Shown: positions 34,945 through 45,261 of the stretch, in pieces
Layout of the letters: each line of letters begins with the position of its first letter
Numbering within the stretch: the stretch's first letter is position 1
NCBI RefSeq assembly: GCF_000013885.1
Contig: NC_007964.1
Span: forward strand, 1,040,001-1,104,000
Source: Nitrobacter hamburgensis X14
Lineage (GTDB): Bacteria > Pseudomonadota > Alphaproteobacteria > Rhizobiales > Xanthobacteraceae
Direction: 5' to 3'
DNA: 64,000 nt
Notes under the pieces: generated by a model
Database searches by the model: none
What the model was told of the DNA's origin: nothing
What the model saw: only the letters and a program-made list of their open reading frames with translations
Made by a program: the position numbers and the translations under genes

Positions 34945-37233
34945 TCAGAAATCGAAACTCGCTGAAAGCAGATACGTGCGCGGCGCGCCCGGGCTCAGAA
35001 TCCCGCGCCCGGTCGTGGCCCAGTAGTTGGCGCCGGTGACGTTCTGGATATTGGCGCGCAGCGTGACGGGCGTCCGCTGGATCGTGGTCGTATAGCGAAG
35101 GCCGAGATCAAGCGTGGTCCAATCCGGGATGCTTTGCGTGTTCGCCTGATCGTAAAATTGCGATGACGTGTGGATGACCCGTCCCGTCAAAGTCACGCCT
35201 GGCGCCAACCCGGATGGCAAGTCGTACTCGCCGTAGAGATTGAACTGCACCGCCGGGACGCCGACGGCAGTATTGCCGTTGAATGCGGGGTTCGAGGCCT
35301 TGGTCAGCACGCCTTCAATCAAGCTGACGCCGCCCAGAACACGCAATCCCTGGATTGGCTCGCCGAGCACGTTGACCTCGAGTCCGCGATTGCGTTGTTC
35401 GCCGTTGAGAGCAAACACCATGGTCGTCGGATCGAGGAAGCCGCTTGGCTGTTTGATCTCAAAACCAGCGACGGTTACCGCAATGGAGCCGAAATCGTAT
35501 TTTGCTCCGACCTCCACCTGCTTCGATACCGCGGCGGGAAAGTTCTGATTGAGGTTGACGGCATTGATCGGCGGCGCCGTCGATGTCAGCCCTTCGACAT
35601 AGTTGGCATACAAAGACAGATGCTCGATCGGCTTTACGACGATGCCGGCACCGGGAGAAAAGGCCTCGTTGTTTGCATCCGAAGTTGTCAGGCCCATCGT
35701 CGGGCTAAGGGCCTTTGCCCCGATGCCTTGCCATCGCCCACCGATGGTGAGTTCCACACGGTCATCCAGGAATGACATCGTGTCCGCGATCGCAACGCTC
35801 CGGTTAAATCGCTCTGCGGTGGTCGGCGAAAAACGGGGCAGGCCGACATCGCTGCGCGGCGGGGCGTAGACAGGATTGTAGATATTTGAAGTGATTGTTG
35901 ATCCGACCGGAATATTGATCAAACCAGTACCTTGCCAGAGGCCGACCACGGTGGCGCCGATCCGGTGCTTCACCGGACCCGTCTCAAATTGCCCCCGCAG
36001 CCCAACCTCGCCGGTGTCGCTATTGGTCTGATACGGGGTCAATCGGATCGGGTAGCGGTAATCACCGCGCGCATTGAAGATCGATGGCAGCCCTCCGAAG
36101 TAGACCTGATGAAAGAAGCTATGGCCATACGCGGCATAGACGGTGAGCTGGTCGCTCACGTCGTACTCAGCCCGGAGGGCTGCGGACCTGTTATTGCTGT
36201 CACGATATTCCCAAGGCTGTTGTTGATTGATGCGTAAGTCGGGCGCCTTGGGGATGGGAAAGCCCGGCAAAACAGATCGGTTTCGAAGAGGGGAGTTGAA
36301 ATCCAGTTGCTGGTAGCCGAGGTCTGCACTAAATCGCAAACGATCGCCGCGGTAGTCGATGGCAAGAGCCCCGACCCCGAACTCCTGCTTCTGGTTATCG
36401 ATCGGGGTGTGACCAGTCTGGTAGGCACCGTTGAAGCGTACTCCCCACTCGCCGTTGAGCCCGAAGCGCCGGCCGACATCAATTGCGTTATAACTCTGGG
36501 CGTTGGAGATAAACCCGGTTGTGAAGCGCGTGAGTGGCAGGTCCGTGGCGCGCTTTGGAACAAGATTGATGGTCCCGCCGATCGTGCCGAAAGGCGGCAT
36601 GCCGCTCAGCATCGTGCTCGGGCCGCGTAGCACTTCGACACGCTCGATCGGTTCGAGTGCGGGGCTGAAGGAGTCGGCAACGCCGTATAGCCCATTGAAG
36701 GCGATGTCCTGCGCAAACACCGGAAAGCCGCGGATGAAAAAGCCCTGGATGCCGCTGTAAGCGGGCACGTTGGTGCGCACAGACGCATCATTGTTGACAA
36801 CGTCCTGAAGCGTTCGGGCTTGTTGGTCGCGAATGAGCTTCTCCGTAAAGCTCGTCGTACTGAAAGGAGTGTCAAAGACGTTGCGATTACCGAGCAGCCC
36901 AAGGCTTGCCCCGGTCGCGACCTGCCCCCCGGCATAGGAAACGGGCGGCACGCCCAGCGTCGCGGTGGAAGGTGTCAGGTAGGGAACTGGTTGTGCCTGC
37001 CGCGAACTTGGTACGGCAACACGCCTCCTTGTATGCGCTGCAGACGTTCGAGGCTTTTGGCTTGCTTGCCGGACCGTTGGGTTTGGCGGAGCGACCACCG
37101 TGATAGGCGGCAAACTCGCTTGAGCGAATGCTTTCTGACTACCGTTTGGAAAATCCAAGGAGAGGGAAAGACAACTCACTGCTCCAAGCGAAACAATGCG
37201 TACAATATTTCTGGCCGCGACTTCATGTGCCAT
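34945..37233 (-). CDS. TonB-dependent siderophore receptor
   Basis: 762 residues: signal region (IVRIVSLGAVSCLSLSL), a TonB box-like ASLPPITVVA, a linker, then the plug (TLQDVVNNDASVRTN, FFIRGFPVFAQDIAFNGLYG, PIERVEVLRGPSTMLSGMPPFGTIGGTINLVPKRA) and a 22-strand-type barrel ending in YLLSASFDF. The plug wording is that of ferric-siderophore receptors of the FhuE/FoxA/ferrioxamine kind. It is first in an operon with the PepSY protein and is distinct from the receptor at 18259. No sigma/FecR regulator pair is seen; an iron-responsive promoter is likely but no clear box was recognised. Confidence 0.88.
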   Translation of the reverse strand: MAHEVAARNIVRIVSLGAVSCLSLSLDFPNGSQKAFAQASLPPITVVAPPNPTVRQASQKPRTSAAHTRRRVAVPSSRQAQPVPYLTPSTATLGVPPVSYAGGQVATGASLGLLGNRNVFDTPFSTTSFTEKLIRDQQARTLQDVVNNDASVRTNVPAYSGIQGFFIRGFPVFAQDIAFNGLYGVADSFSPALEPIERVEVLRGPSTMLSGMPPFGTIGGTINLVPKRATDLPLTRFTTGFISNAQSYNAIDVGRRFGLNGEWGVRFNGAYQTGHTPIDNQKQEFGVGALAIDYRGDRLRFSADLGYQQLDFNSPLRNRSVLPGFPIPKAPDLRINQQQPWEYRDSNNRSAALRAEYDVSDQLTVYAAYGHSFFHQVYFGGLPSIFNARGDYRYPIRLTPYQTNSDTGEVGLRGQFETGPVKHRIGATVVGLWQGTGLINIPVGSTITSNIYNPVYAPPRSDVGLPRFSPTTAERFNRSVAIADTMSFLDDRVELTIGGRWQGIGAKALSPTMGLTTSDANNEAFSPGAGIVVKPIEHLSLYANYVEGLTSTAPPINAVNLNQNFPAAVSKQVEVGAKYDFGSIAVTVAGFEIKQPSGFLDPTTMVFALNGEQRNRGLEVNVLGEPIQGLRVLGGVSLIEGVLTKASNPAFNGNTAVGVPAVQFNLYGEYDLPSGLAPGVTLTGRVIHTSSQFYDQANTQSIPDWTTLDLGLRYTTTIQRTPVTLRANIQNVTGANYWATTGRGILSPGAPRTYLLSASFDF

Positions 37234-37441
37234 TCATCAACCCCAACCCCATTGCCTCAGCAGGCTCCTATGCACGTGTCCCGACATACGGGTCAATTCG
37301 CGTGGCGAACCGAGAAGTAGAATCGATCTAAGTCATGGGACAATGGGACAACTGCGGGACGCTTTTCTGAGTGGGCGTTACAGTTCGATTCACGTCGAGA
37401 GCGGTTTAGTCGTAAGACCGTATATTCGCTTCTGGCGGTGA

Positions 37442-37590
37442 GGTGGCGTTGTCGGAATCGATGTTGCGAAGCTGAGGAATGCCATAGCAATTGCGGATGC
37501 CGGCCGGGAAGGAGAAGTCCGCTGCTTCGGCGAGGTCGATACGTCGGACGTGAGCATGCGACGTGTTATTCAGCGGATCCTCGGCAGCAA
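37442..37590 (+). pseudogene. IS110-family transposase remnant (N-terminal)
   Basis: The plus strand reads VVGIDVAKLRNAIAIADAGR and EGEVRCFGEVDTSDVSMRRVIQ, the start of the IS110 DEDD-type transposase catalytic domain. The rest of the gene is absent, so only an inactive shard remains in the roughly 530-bp gap between the siderophore receptor and spoVR genes. Confidence 0.65.
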
Positions 37591-37763
37591 TGACTTGTCG
37601 ATATCTCTGGTCGATCTGGAAACCGGGAGCTGTCGCGATGGCCTGCACCCCAATTGTCCCAACAGAATCGCGGGGGCGAGCACGCCGCTTTCACGCAGGT
37701 ACAGCGCCACCTGATTGGCGCTTACTTCCTGAATGAATATACACCCACCCGCGCGCAGGTCTC

Positions 37764-39302
37764 CTAATCGCTCAAGCGTTCATAGATTTTTGCGCCCGTA
37801 TCTGCATCCACGCCTACCAAACTAACCTTATAGCCCCACAGCCTGCGGATGTGTCGTAACGTCGCGCCGCAGCTACCATCCTCCAGCAAAACGCCGTCGG
37901 CAACTTTGTGCTCCAGCCGCAGGTGCCGGTCGCCGAGCAGATCGACATCGACGACCTGGATGTCGGAACGGCTTGCCCCGATGTCGTAGCTGTGGGCAAG
38001 CGCCGAGCGAATTTTTTCGTACCCGCGCTCGTTGTGGATCGAGGCAACCTCGTAATGCGGTTCGCTGGCGGTGTCGGAAAGCAGGAAAAGCCGCCATTTT
38101 CGGATCAGCGTGGGGCTCAGATACTGCCGGATGAAGGATTCGTCGCGGTGGTTAGCCCAGGCATTGAGCAGCGTGGCGCGCCAGTCGCATTTGCCGGCGA
38201 TGTCCGGGAACCAGTCGCGGTCCTCTTCCGTCGGTTCGGTCGAGATGCGCCGGATGTCCTGCATAAGGTCCAGCCCGAGCGCATAGGGGTTGATGCCGGT
38301 ATAGCGCGGGTCGTCGAAGGCCGGCTGGAAGGTCACGTTGCAATGGTTGCGCAGGATTTCCAGCATCGCGCCTTCGTTGATCAGGCCGCGATCGAACAGC
38401 GCGTTCATGACCGTGTAATGGACGAAAGTGGCGCAACCCTCGTTCATCACCTGCGTCTGCCGTTGCGGGTAGAAATATTGGGCGATGACGCGCACGATCC
38501 TCAGGATTTCGCGCTGCCACGGCTCCAGGATCAGGCTGTTCTTCTCGAGGAAATAGAGCAGGTTCTCTTCCGGAAGATTCAGCGATTTGCGACGCTCGGC
38601 CGTCTTGCTTTCGCTCCCCTCGACCTGGCTCCCGCTTTTCGACGGCGGCAAGGTGCGCCAGAGGTCGTTGTAGGATCGCTCCTCATATTCGAGGCGCTCG
38701 CGAAGGCCTTGCCGCTGTTTCTCCGACGACAGCTTCGGAGGCCGCCGGTAGCGAAACACGCCCTGTTCCATCAGCGCGTGCGCCGGGTCGAGGATTGCCT
38801 CCACGGCGGCAAGCCCGTGCCGCTCCTCGCAGCGGGCGATGTAATTCTTTGCGAAGTCGAGATAGCTGAGGATCGTACCGGCATCGGTCCACTCTTTGAA
38901 CAGATAGTTGTTCTTGAAGAAATGATTGTGGCCGAGCGCGGCATGGGCGGTCACCAGCGCCTGCAGCGCCATGGTGTTTTCTTCCATCAGATAGACGATG
39001 CAGGGGTTGGAATTGATGACGATCTCATAAGCCAGCCCGCGACCGCCCTTGCGATAGAGCTGTTCCTGGTAGAGGAAGTGCTTGCCGAACGACCAGTGCC
39101 GGTACATCAGCGGCATGCCGATGGAGGAATAGGCGTCCAGCATCTGCTCGGACGAGATGATCTCCATCTGCACCGGATGGATATCGAGGTTAAGCTCTTC
39201 GATTGCTACCCGTTCGATCACGTCGAAGGCCTGCGACAGGGTACCGAAATCCCAGTCAGGACCAGAGAACAGCAGGCCGGGTTTACGTGAGGTGGCATTC
39301 AT
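37764..39302 (-). CDS. SpoVR-family protein (YcgB)
   Basis: 512 residues with typical SpoVR blocks: LDIHPVQMEIISSEQMLDAYSSIGMPLMYRHWSFGKHF, GLAYEIVINSNPCIVYLMEENTMALQALVTAHAALGHNHFFKNN and NEGCATFVHYTVMNALFDRG. It is the third gene of the conserved prkA-yeaH-spoVR operon, linked to stationary-phase and nutrient-stress responses; its biochemical activity is not established. The start overlaps the yeaH stop (ATGA, 39299-39302). Confidence 0.92.
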   Translation of the reverse strand: MNATSRKPGLLFSGPDWDFGTLSQAFDVIERVAIEELNLDIHPVQMEIISSEQMLDAYSSIGMPLMYRHWSFGKHFLYQEQLYRKGGRGLAYEIVINSNPCIVYLMEENTMALQALVTAHAALGHNHFFKNNYLFKEWTDAGTILSYLDFAKNYIARCEERHGLAAVEAILDPAHALMEQGVFRYRRPPKLSSEKQRQGLRERLEYEERSYNDLWRTLPPSKSGSQVEGSESKTAERRKSLNLPEENLLYFLEKNSLILEPWQREILRIVRVIAQYFYPQRQTQVMNEGCATFVHYTVMNALFDRGLINEGAMLEILRNHCNVTFQPAFDDPRYTGINPYALGLDLMQDIRRISTEPTEEDRDWFPDIAGKCDWRATLLNAWANHRDESFIRQYLSPTLIRKWRLFLLSDTASEPHYEVASIHNERGYEKIRSALAHSYDIGASRSDIQVVDVDLLGDRHLRLEHKVADGVLLEDGSCGATLRHIRRLWGYKVSLVGVDADTGAKIYERLSD

Positions 39303-40618
39303 CGGCGAACCCTCAATTTTTCCGCCGTCGCCTGCCGGGTGAAGAGTTGCCGGAACACCGGGTAGATGTCGGCTGCATCGGCGATGCGGGTCATCTGGAA
39401 GTTCGGCCAGTTCGCGTTGACGGAACTATAGGCTCGCCAAAGTGAGGTTCCGTTCTCTGTTGTGCCGAAGATATGCCGTTCGCGCTCATCGATGATTTCG
39501 ACATAAGCGTAGTACTGGCAAAGTCGCATGATCTCCTCGTCGAGGAGCGTAATGCAGCGGTGCGAATCGGCGGCGGCGTTATCCCCGTCAGACGCCTGCG
39601 CGGCGTAGATGTTCCATTCGCTGCCGGGATAGCGCTCGGCGATGATGCGGTGCATTTTTTCCAACGCGGTGGAGACCACCGTGCCACCACTCTGTGTGCT
39701 GTAGAAGAAGGTTTCCTCATTCACTTCCTGCGCTTCATGGGTGTGACTGATGAAAACGATTTCGGTGCGGTCGTAGCGGCACTTCAAGAACAGGTGCAGC
39801 AATACGAAAAAGCGTTTGGCAAGGTCCTTCTCGCGTTCGCCCATCGAGCCGGACACGTCCATCAGGCAGAACATCACCGCCTTGGCGTTCGGAATGGGCT
39901 GCGCCTCGAAGCGGTTGAAGCGGATGTCGACCGGATCGACATAGGCGATCAGCCGCCGCTTCCGTTCCAGCCGCTCCACTTCGGCTTGCAGCGCGGCGAT
40001 GCGCTGTCTGGCAACCGGGCTCTGCGACCCCGATTCCAGTTCCGCAATCTCCTGCCGGATTGCGTCGACCTCCTCCCGTTTGGGGCGTTTCAGCGCGATG
40101 CGGCGGCCGTAGCTGTTGCGCATGGTGCGGCCGACATTGATGTTGGTCGGCGAACCGGTCGCGGCAAAGCCCGCCCGCCGCGGCCGGAAAGCGAGGATTT
40201 CCTTTAAACTAAGCTTGACCATATCGGGCAGTTCGAGGTCCTCGAAGAAGAGGTCGAGCACCTCCTCGCGCGACAGCACGAAGCGGAAATCGTCTTCCGA
40301 GTCCTTCATCGACGGGTCGGGCGTACCGGCAGCACCATGGCCGGGCTTGCGCAGCCGATCGCCGGGCACGAAATGCTTATTGCCCGGCAGCACATGTTCA
40401 CGCCGGCCGCTGTCCTTGGCTGCCTCGAAGCGCGGCTCGTCCGTGCTCCTCGTCGGAATCGAGACTGCCTGCTCGCCGTCCGCGTCGGAAATCCTGCCGC
40501 TACGAACGCGATCACGGATGCTGCGCTTCAACTCCTCGCGCGCACGCCGAAGGAAACGCTGCCGGTTGCCGAGGCTCCTGTCTTTCGGGTTGAGCCGGCG
40601 GTCGATGAAGATCGGCAT
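39299..40618 (-). CDS. YeaH/YhbH family protein (DUF444)
   Basis: 439 residues. The N-terminal half is basic and charged (FIDRRLNPKDRSLGNRQRFLRR). The C-terminal half is a von Willebrand A-like domain with the metal-site motif DVSGSMGEREKDLAKRFF. It partners the PrkA kinase encoded 15 bp upstream and overlaps spoVR by 4 nt. In enterobacteria YeaG (PrkA) and YeaH interact and affect adaptation to nitrogen starvation. Confidence 0.92.
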   Translation of the reverse strand: MPIFIDRRLNPKDRSLGNRQRFLRRAREELKRSIRDRVRSGRISDADGEQAVSIPTRSTDEPRFEAAKDSGRREHVLPGNKHFVPGDRLRKPGHGAAGTPDPSMKDSEDDFRFVLSREEVLDLFFEDLELPDMVKLSLKEILAFRPRRAGFAATGSPTNINVGRTMRNSYGRRIALKRPKREEVDAIRQEIAELESGSQSPVARQRIAALQAEVERLERKRRLIAYVDPVDIRFNRFEAQPIPNAKAVMFCLMDVSGSMGEREKDLAKRFFVLLHLFLKCRYDRTEIVFISHTHEAQEVNEETFFYSTQSGGTVVSTALEKMHRIIAERYPGSEWNIYAAQASDGDNAAADSHRCITLLDEEIMRLCQYYAYVEIIDERERHIFGTTENGTSLWRAYSSVNANWPNFQMTRIADAADIYPVFRQLFTRQATAEKLRVRR

Positions 40619-40633
40619 TGTATGCCCCCACCT

Positions 40634-42583
40634 TCAACCGGCCTTGTTGACCCGCATGTACCAGTCCACCAGCCGCCGCACCTGGCGCTCGGTATAGCCG
40701 CGCGCGATCATCCGCTGCACGAATTCGTGGTGGCGTTTCTCGGTGACGTTGTCCTGCTTGGAGCCGAAGCTGATCACGGGCAGCAGATCCTCGACCTGGC
40801 CGAACATGCGCTTCTCGATCACCTCGCGCAGCTTCTCGTAGCTCGTCCATGACGGGTTGCGGCCGTCATTGCGGGCCCGCGCCCGCAGCGTAAACTTCAC
40901 CACCTCGTTGCGGAAGTCCTTCGGGTTGGCTATGCCGGCCGGTTTTTCGACTTGCGACAAATCGTTGTCCAGCACCTCGCGGTTGAGGATCTGACCGGTA
41001 TCGGGATCCTTGTAGTCCTGGTCTTCGATCCAGGCATCGGCATAGGCAATATAGCGGTCGAACAGGTTCTGGCCGTATTCGCTGTAGGATTCGAGATAGG
41101 CCTTTTGAATCTCATGGCCGATAAACTCGGCGTACCGGGTGGCGAGCTCAGACTTTATGAAATCGAGATAGGCGGATTCCGCCTTTTTCGGAAACTGTTC
41201 GCGCTTAATGGCATCTTCTAAAATATACATCAGATGAACGGGGTCGGCAGCGACTTCTTCGGTATCATAGTTGAAGGTCTGCGACAGGATCTTGAAAGCA
41301 AAACGGGTGCTGACGCCGGTCATGCCCTCATTGACGCCGGCAGCGTCCCGATACTCCTGGACCGACTTTGCCTTGGGGTCGACGTCCTTAAGGTTTTCGC
41401 CGTCATAGATCCGCATCTTGGTGTAGAGGGGCGAGTTGCCATGTTCAGCCAAACGGGTTGAAACCGTGAACCGGCTGAGGATGTCCAGGACCTCCGGCGC
41501 GCAGGTGCTGTCGACAAGCTCGCTTTCGCGCAGCAGCTTATCATAGATTTGCCTTTCCTCGGTAATCCGCAAGCAATATGGCACCTTGACCACCAGGATG
41601 CGGTCAAGAAACGCCTCGTTGTTCTTGTTGTTCTTGAACTGCAGCCATTCCGATTCGTTGGAATGGGCCACGACTATTCCCTGGTATGGAAATGATCCGA
41701 AATTCTCGGTGCCGTTGTAGCTGCCCTCTTGCGTTGCCGTGAGCAGCGGGTGCAGCACCTTGATAGGTGCCTTGAACATCTCGACGAACTCCAGCAGGCC
41801 CTGTGTGGTGCGGTTCAGGCCGCCGCTGTAGGAATAGGCATCCGGATCGGACTGGCTGTAGTTCTCGAGCTGGCGGATGTCGACCTTGCCGACCAGCGCA
41901 GAGACGTCCTGGTTGTTTTCGTCACCAGGCTCGGTCTTGGCGATGCCGATCTGGCGAAGCCGGGACGGCATAAGCTTTACAACGGAAAACTTGGAAATAT
42001 CACCGGCCAGTTCATCAAGACGTTTCGCCGCCCAAGGTGAGATTAGGCCGTTTAAGCGTCGCCGCGCGATCCCGTATTTGTCTTCCAGCAAATCGGCCAT
42101 GCGGTCAGGGCTGAAAAGGCCGAGCGGCGATTCAAAAACCGGGCTAATTTGATTCCCGGCCTTGAGGGTATAGATGGGGCGCTGCTCCATCAGGCTTTTC
42201 AGTCGCTCTGCCAGCGAAGATTTGCCGCCGCCAACCGGGCCGAGCAAGTAGAGGATCTGCTTGCGCTCCTCCAGCCCCTGCGAAGCATAGCGGAAATAGC
42301 CGGCGATCCGCTCGATCGTGTCTTCCATGCCATAGAACTCGGAGAAGGCCGAATAAAGCTTGATCGTCTTATTCGCGAAAATGCGGCCGAGCCTCTCGTC
42401 CTTGCTAGTGTCGACCAGCTTGGGTTCGCCGATCGCGTCGACCATGCGCTCGGGCGCCAAACCATACATCGACTTGTCCTCCCGACACGCCAGTAGATAT
42501 TGCTGGAGGCTCATCTCTTCCGGGGCCACGGAGCTATAGATTTTAGAGAACAATTCGAAGACGTCAGACTGCTCGCTGTGCAT
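40634..42583 (-). CDS. prkA: PrkA serine protein kinase (YeaG)
   Basis: 649 residues. The AAA+ nucleotide-binding N-terminal half has Walker A in YLLGPVGGGKSSLAERLKSLME, preceded by the FSAFSEFYGMEDTIERI region. The C-terminal PrkA domain (GHEIQKAYLESYSEYGQNLFDRYIAYADAWIED) is complete. First gene of the three-gene prkA-yeaH-spoVR operon. It is a stress-related kinase with proposed AAA protease/kinase functions in other bacteria. Confidence 0.93.
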   Translation of the reverse strand: MHSEQSDVFELFSKIYSSVAPEEMSLQQYLLACREDKSMYGLAPERMVDAIGEPKLVDTSKDERLGRIFANKTIKLYSAFSEFYGMEDTIERIAGYFRYASQGLEERKQILYLLGPVGGGKSSLAERLKSLMEQRPIYTLKAGNQISPVFESPLGLFSPDRMADLLEDKYGIARRRLNGLISPWAAKRLDELAGDISKFSVVKLMPSRLRQIGIAKTEPGDENNQDVSALVGKVDIRQLENYSQSDPDAYSYSGGLNRTTQGLLEFVEMFKAPIKVLHPLLTATQEGSYNGTENFGSFPYQGIVVAHSNESEWLQFKNNKNNEAFLDRILVVKVPYCLRITEERQIYDKLLRESELVDSTCAPEVLDILSRFTVSTRLAEHGNSPLYTKMRIYDGENLKDVDPKAKSVQEYRDAAGVNEGMTGVSTRFAFKILSQTFNYDTEEVAADPVHLMYILEDAIKREQFPKKAESAYLDFIKSELATRYAEFIGHEIQKAYLESYSEYGQNLFDRYIAYADAWIEDQDYKDPDTGQILNREVLDNDLSQVEKPAGIANPKDFRNEVVKFTLRARARNDGRNPSWTSYEKLREVIEKRMFGQVEDLLPVISFGSKQDNVTEKRHHEFVQRMIARGYTERQVRRLVDWYMRVNKAG

Positions 42584-43490
42584 AGTCGCCTCCCGGTGCC
42601 CGCCGCGATGTCCTTACATCACAACTTTCATGAAGCCGCGGCGGTTCCCGTTCACGTGCTGAATTGATCGTGGTTCGGAGCAAGAGCGAACGAGGAAGCG
42701 ATCACCGCTAGCTGCCGCGTTCGGCACCAAGATCGCAAGAAGCGCGATGGCGTGGAAAGAGACCGCCTCCATGCTGCTATCGGCGAATGCTACCGCCGCA
42801 TCCGGCGCCATGGCGATCCGGTAATTTCGGGTGGTTTTCGAAGCGGGTTGCGGCGCGGTAGCTATCGCGCTCGGTTGCCACCGGCGGTTATGGCGCTTGG
42901 GACGGCAGGCCAATTAACAGGCGCAATAATTCTGAACATCACCTGCGTTCAGCCCTTGCAGAATGCATTCCTCTTGGGGCAGATCGTGTGATGCCGCGCC
43001 GAACACGATCAGCCACTTGACAGATTGGGTAGCACGACACAGCTGTCAGGAGTGGGTCAACAATTGCGTTGGCCCTTAAGCAGAGGAGATAATATGACTC
43101 CACCTGCAAAGTTTGCCGCAGTGACCGCTGCTGCAATGTTCGGGCACCAGCGTAGCGGCTAATATACGGACGACGTTCCGGGAGCGGCCTATGGACCTCA
43201 TCAGTTAGGCATGGACCAAATTGGCCCCTCTCGGCACGAATACATGGCGGGTTGTATGACCTTGGCTGCGAGCGCGATTGATCAGCCGATCAATAGCTGA
43301 CAGATTTGCGAAGGTGCCTTCGGGCAGTGCTTCATTTTAGCCGAGGTCGGGATCGTTGGCACGCGGCCATAGCGGACGCCATGCTCGGCGCGAGTCCGAT
43401 CGACGAAGTGCTGCACGTTTCCGCTTGACCCCTTGAGAACGGTTACCTCCATACAGCCGTCGTCGTCGAGATCGACGCGTAGCTAATGTA
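42584..43490. other. About 900 bp with eroded coding fragments
   Basis: No intact gene. From 43094 a frame begins MTPPAKFAAVTAAAMFG, like a signal peptide, but stops after 22 codons. In another frame GAAYGPHQLGMDQIGPSRHE and YMAGCMTLAASA follow to about 43290. This suggests a degraded small secreted-protein gene on the plus strand. The rest shows nothing recognisable. Confidence 0.35.
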
Positions 43491-43520
43491 GAAAGGTCCG
43501 GCATCGCTGCCGGGCCTTTC
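43491..43520. terminator. Hairpin terminator, possibly bidirectional
   Basis: 13-bp arms (GAAAGGTCCGGCA / TGCCGGGCCTTTC, one G-T pair) with a 4-base loop; the plus-strand side continues TTATTT. It directly follows the stop of the small minus-strand frame at 43521. Confidence 0.6.
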
Positions 43521-43715
43521 TTATTTGAGCGCCGAGCAAATATCGCCACCAAGGCCTCTGTAAGGCGCCAACGCGATGACTTCCGCGTCCGGACCAACGG
43601 CGTTAGTGACTACTGCCGCTTCGTTTGGGCATACCGGGCGGGCGACGCCAACATGCGTTCCGAGCGTTGAACCGCTTCCAAGTGATAACAAGAACGGCAA
43701 ACCAACCATTGGCAT
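43521..43715 (-). CDS. Hypothetical 64-residue protein
   Basis: Frame from ATG 43715 to TAA 43521, reading GLPFLLSLGSGSTLGTHVGVA and ending GLGGDICSALK. Two Cys are present in an otherwise small-residue-rich sequence. No family is recognised and the ribosome site is weak. The hairpin starting one base after the stop is the main support. Confidence 0.35.
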   Translation of the reverse strand: MPMVGLPFLLSLGSGSTLGTHVGVARPVCPNEAAVVTNAVGPDAEVIALAPYRGLGGDICSALK

Positions 43716-43816
43716 GCGAACTATGATATAGATAAATTCTGCTGGAGCTGCTGGAAAAAGCGCAGCACAGCTGCCTCACGCCAAGTTGCACAGGGTCCTA
43801 ACTAGGGAGGATTACC

Positions 43817-44110
43817 ATGGTAACGAATGTCGTGCTTGCGAAGTTTACCGATCAGGGAGTCCGCAACGCCAAAGATTCCCCGAAGCGGGCAGACGCCTTC
43901 AAGCAAATGGCGAAGACGTTTGGAGTGACCGTGAAGGACATCTTCTGGACGCAGGGGCGGTATGACATCGTGACAATCGTCGAAGCGCCAGACGAGTTTT
44001 CCGCCATGTCGCTTAGCTTGAGTCTTAGCGCGCTCGGCAACGTTCGCACCGAATCGTTGCGAGCTTTCTCGGCGGATGAAATGGCGACGATTGTCGGCAA
44101 GATGCTCTGA
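43817..44110 (+). CDS. GYD-domain protein
   Basis: 97 residues of the GYD family, a small alpha/beta ferredoxin-like fold: NVVLAKFTDQGVRNAKDSPKRADAF, a central TQGRYDIVTIVEAPDEFSAMSLSL (the GYD-like GRYD motif) and LSALGNVRTESLRAFSADEM. A strong AGGGAGGA site precedes the ATG. Family function is not known; members often form oligomers. It appears to be a single-gene unit. Confidence 0.85.
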   Translation: MVTNVVLAKFTDQGVRNAKDSPKRADAFKQMAKTFGVTVKDIFWTQGRYDIVTIVEAPDEFSAMSLSLSLSALGNVRTESLRAFSADEMATIVGKML

Positions 44111-44439
44111 CAACCGATATTACTGACCGGCATCCGTAGAACTGCCGCCGCGTCACCAGGCACGTGACGAAACCAATTTGACTATTTAGGTCTTGTGATC
44201 GCCACATCAGCCGTCTCTTTCGACTGGCGGGCTTGGTGTGTCGCTCGACTTCCTCGAGGGGCTGATGGCCAGAGATCGCCACCTGCCGGTGTTGTAGGCA
44301 AACGGTATCAACGAATCCCCGTCGCCCGCTGGATTAGTGGAATCCGACAAATCCAGGTGGCTCACATTGGACAGGGAACGGATCTATCCACTAGCTTTGA
44401 CAAGCTATGTTGTTGCGCTCTCCAAATGAGACCAAAGGA

Positions 44440-45240
44440 ATGAAAGAGAAAAAGGACATCGTAGAAAACTGGCTGCCGCGTTACACCGGCACGCCGCTTG
44501 CTGAATTCGGAGAATATGTTCTCCTGACCAACTTCGACAATTACGTCGAATGGTTCGCCACGCTGCACGGCGGCTTGGTAAAGGGCGTAGATCGACCGAT
44601 GCCCAACGTGACTGCCGATGGCATCACTCTGATTAACTTCGGCATGGGAAGCCCGAATGCTGCCACCGTGATGGATCTGTTAAGTGCCATTGCGCCGAAA
44701 GCCGTATTGTTTCTTGGCAAATGTGGCGGGTTGAAACGCAAAAATCAAATCGGCGACCTGATTCTACCGATTGCGGCCATTCGCGGCGAAGGCACCTCGA
44801 ATGATTACCTGCCACTGGAGGTCCCCGCGTTGCCCGCGTTCCAGTTGCAACGCGCGGTGTCAACGATGATCCGCGATCTCGGTCACGATTATTGGACAGG
44901 TACTGTGTACACGACCAATCGTCGCGTCTGGGAACACGATGATCGCTTTAGGGATCTGTTGCGTCGTACACGAAGCATGGCGATCGACATGGAGACTGCA
45001 ACAATCTTTGCTGCAGGATTTGCCAACCGCATTTCGACTGGTGCGCTGCTTCTTGTGTCCGATCAGCCGATGATCCCCGAGGGCGTGAAGACCGAAGCGT
45101 CGGATCAGGTGGTGACCGCGAACTATGTCGAAAAGCATATCCAGGTCGGGATAGAGGCCCTGAAGCTGGTGCGGCGCCGTGGCCGCAGCGTGAAGCATTT
45201 GCGTTTCGAAGACGATTTCGATGCAGGGCATGAGGCATAA
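44440..45240 (+). CDS. amn: AMP nucleosidase (short form)
   Basis: 266 residues (ATG 44440; an in-frame ATG at 44407 would add 11). The nucleoside-phosphorylase fold carries INFGMGSPNAATVMDLLSAI, FLGKCGGLKRKNQIGDLILP, RGEGTSNDYLP and the substrate loop AIDMETATIFAAGFANRI. AMP nucleosidase cleaves AMP to adenine and ribose 5-phosphate in the cytosol. Enterobacterial Amn has an extra N-terminal domain that is absent here, as in many alphaproteobacterial homologues. An IS110 remnant lies about 20 bp after the stop. Confidence 0.85.
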   Translation: MKEKKDIVENWLPRYTGTPLAEFGEYVLLTNFDNYVEWFATLHGGLVKGVDRPMPNVTADGITLINFGMGSPNAATVMDLLSAIAPKAVLFLGKCGGLKRKNQIGDLILPIAAIRGEGTSNDYLPLEVPALPAFQLQRAVSTMIRDLGHDYWTGTVYTTNRRVWEHDDRFRDLLRRTRSMAIDMETATIFAAGFANRISTGALLLVSDQPMIPEGVKTEASDQVVTANYVEKHIQVGIEALKLVRRRGRSVKHLRFEDDFDAGHEA

Positions 45241-45261
45241 AGCGACGGCACGCCGCGGGCT

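Noticed and set aside
37908..39290. Long plus-strand open frame of 460 codons
   Set aside because: Antisense shadow of spoVR without ribosome site or family features.
43337..43597. Minus-strand frame of 86 codons over the hairpin at 43491-43520
   Set aside because: Arg-rich, crosses the terminator hairpin and lacks a ribosome site.
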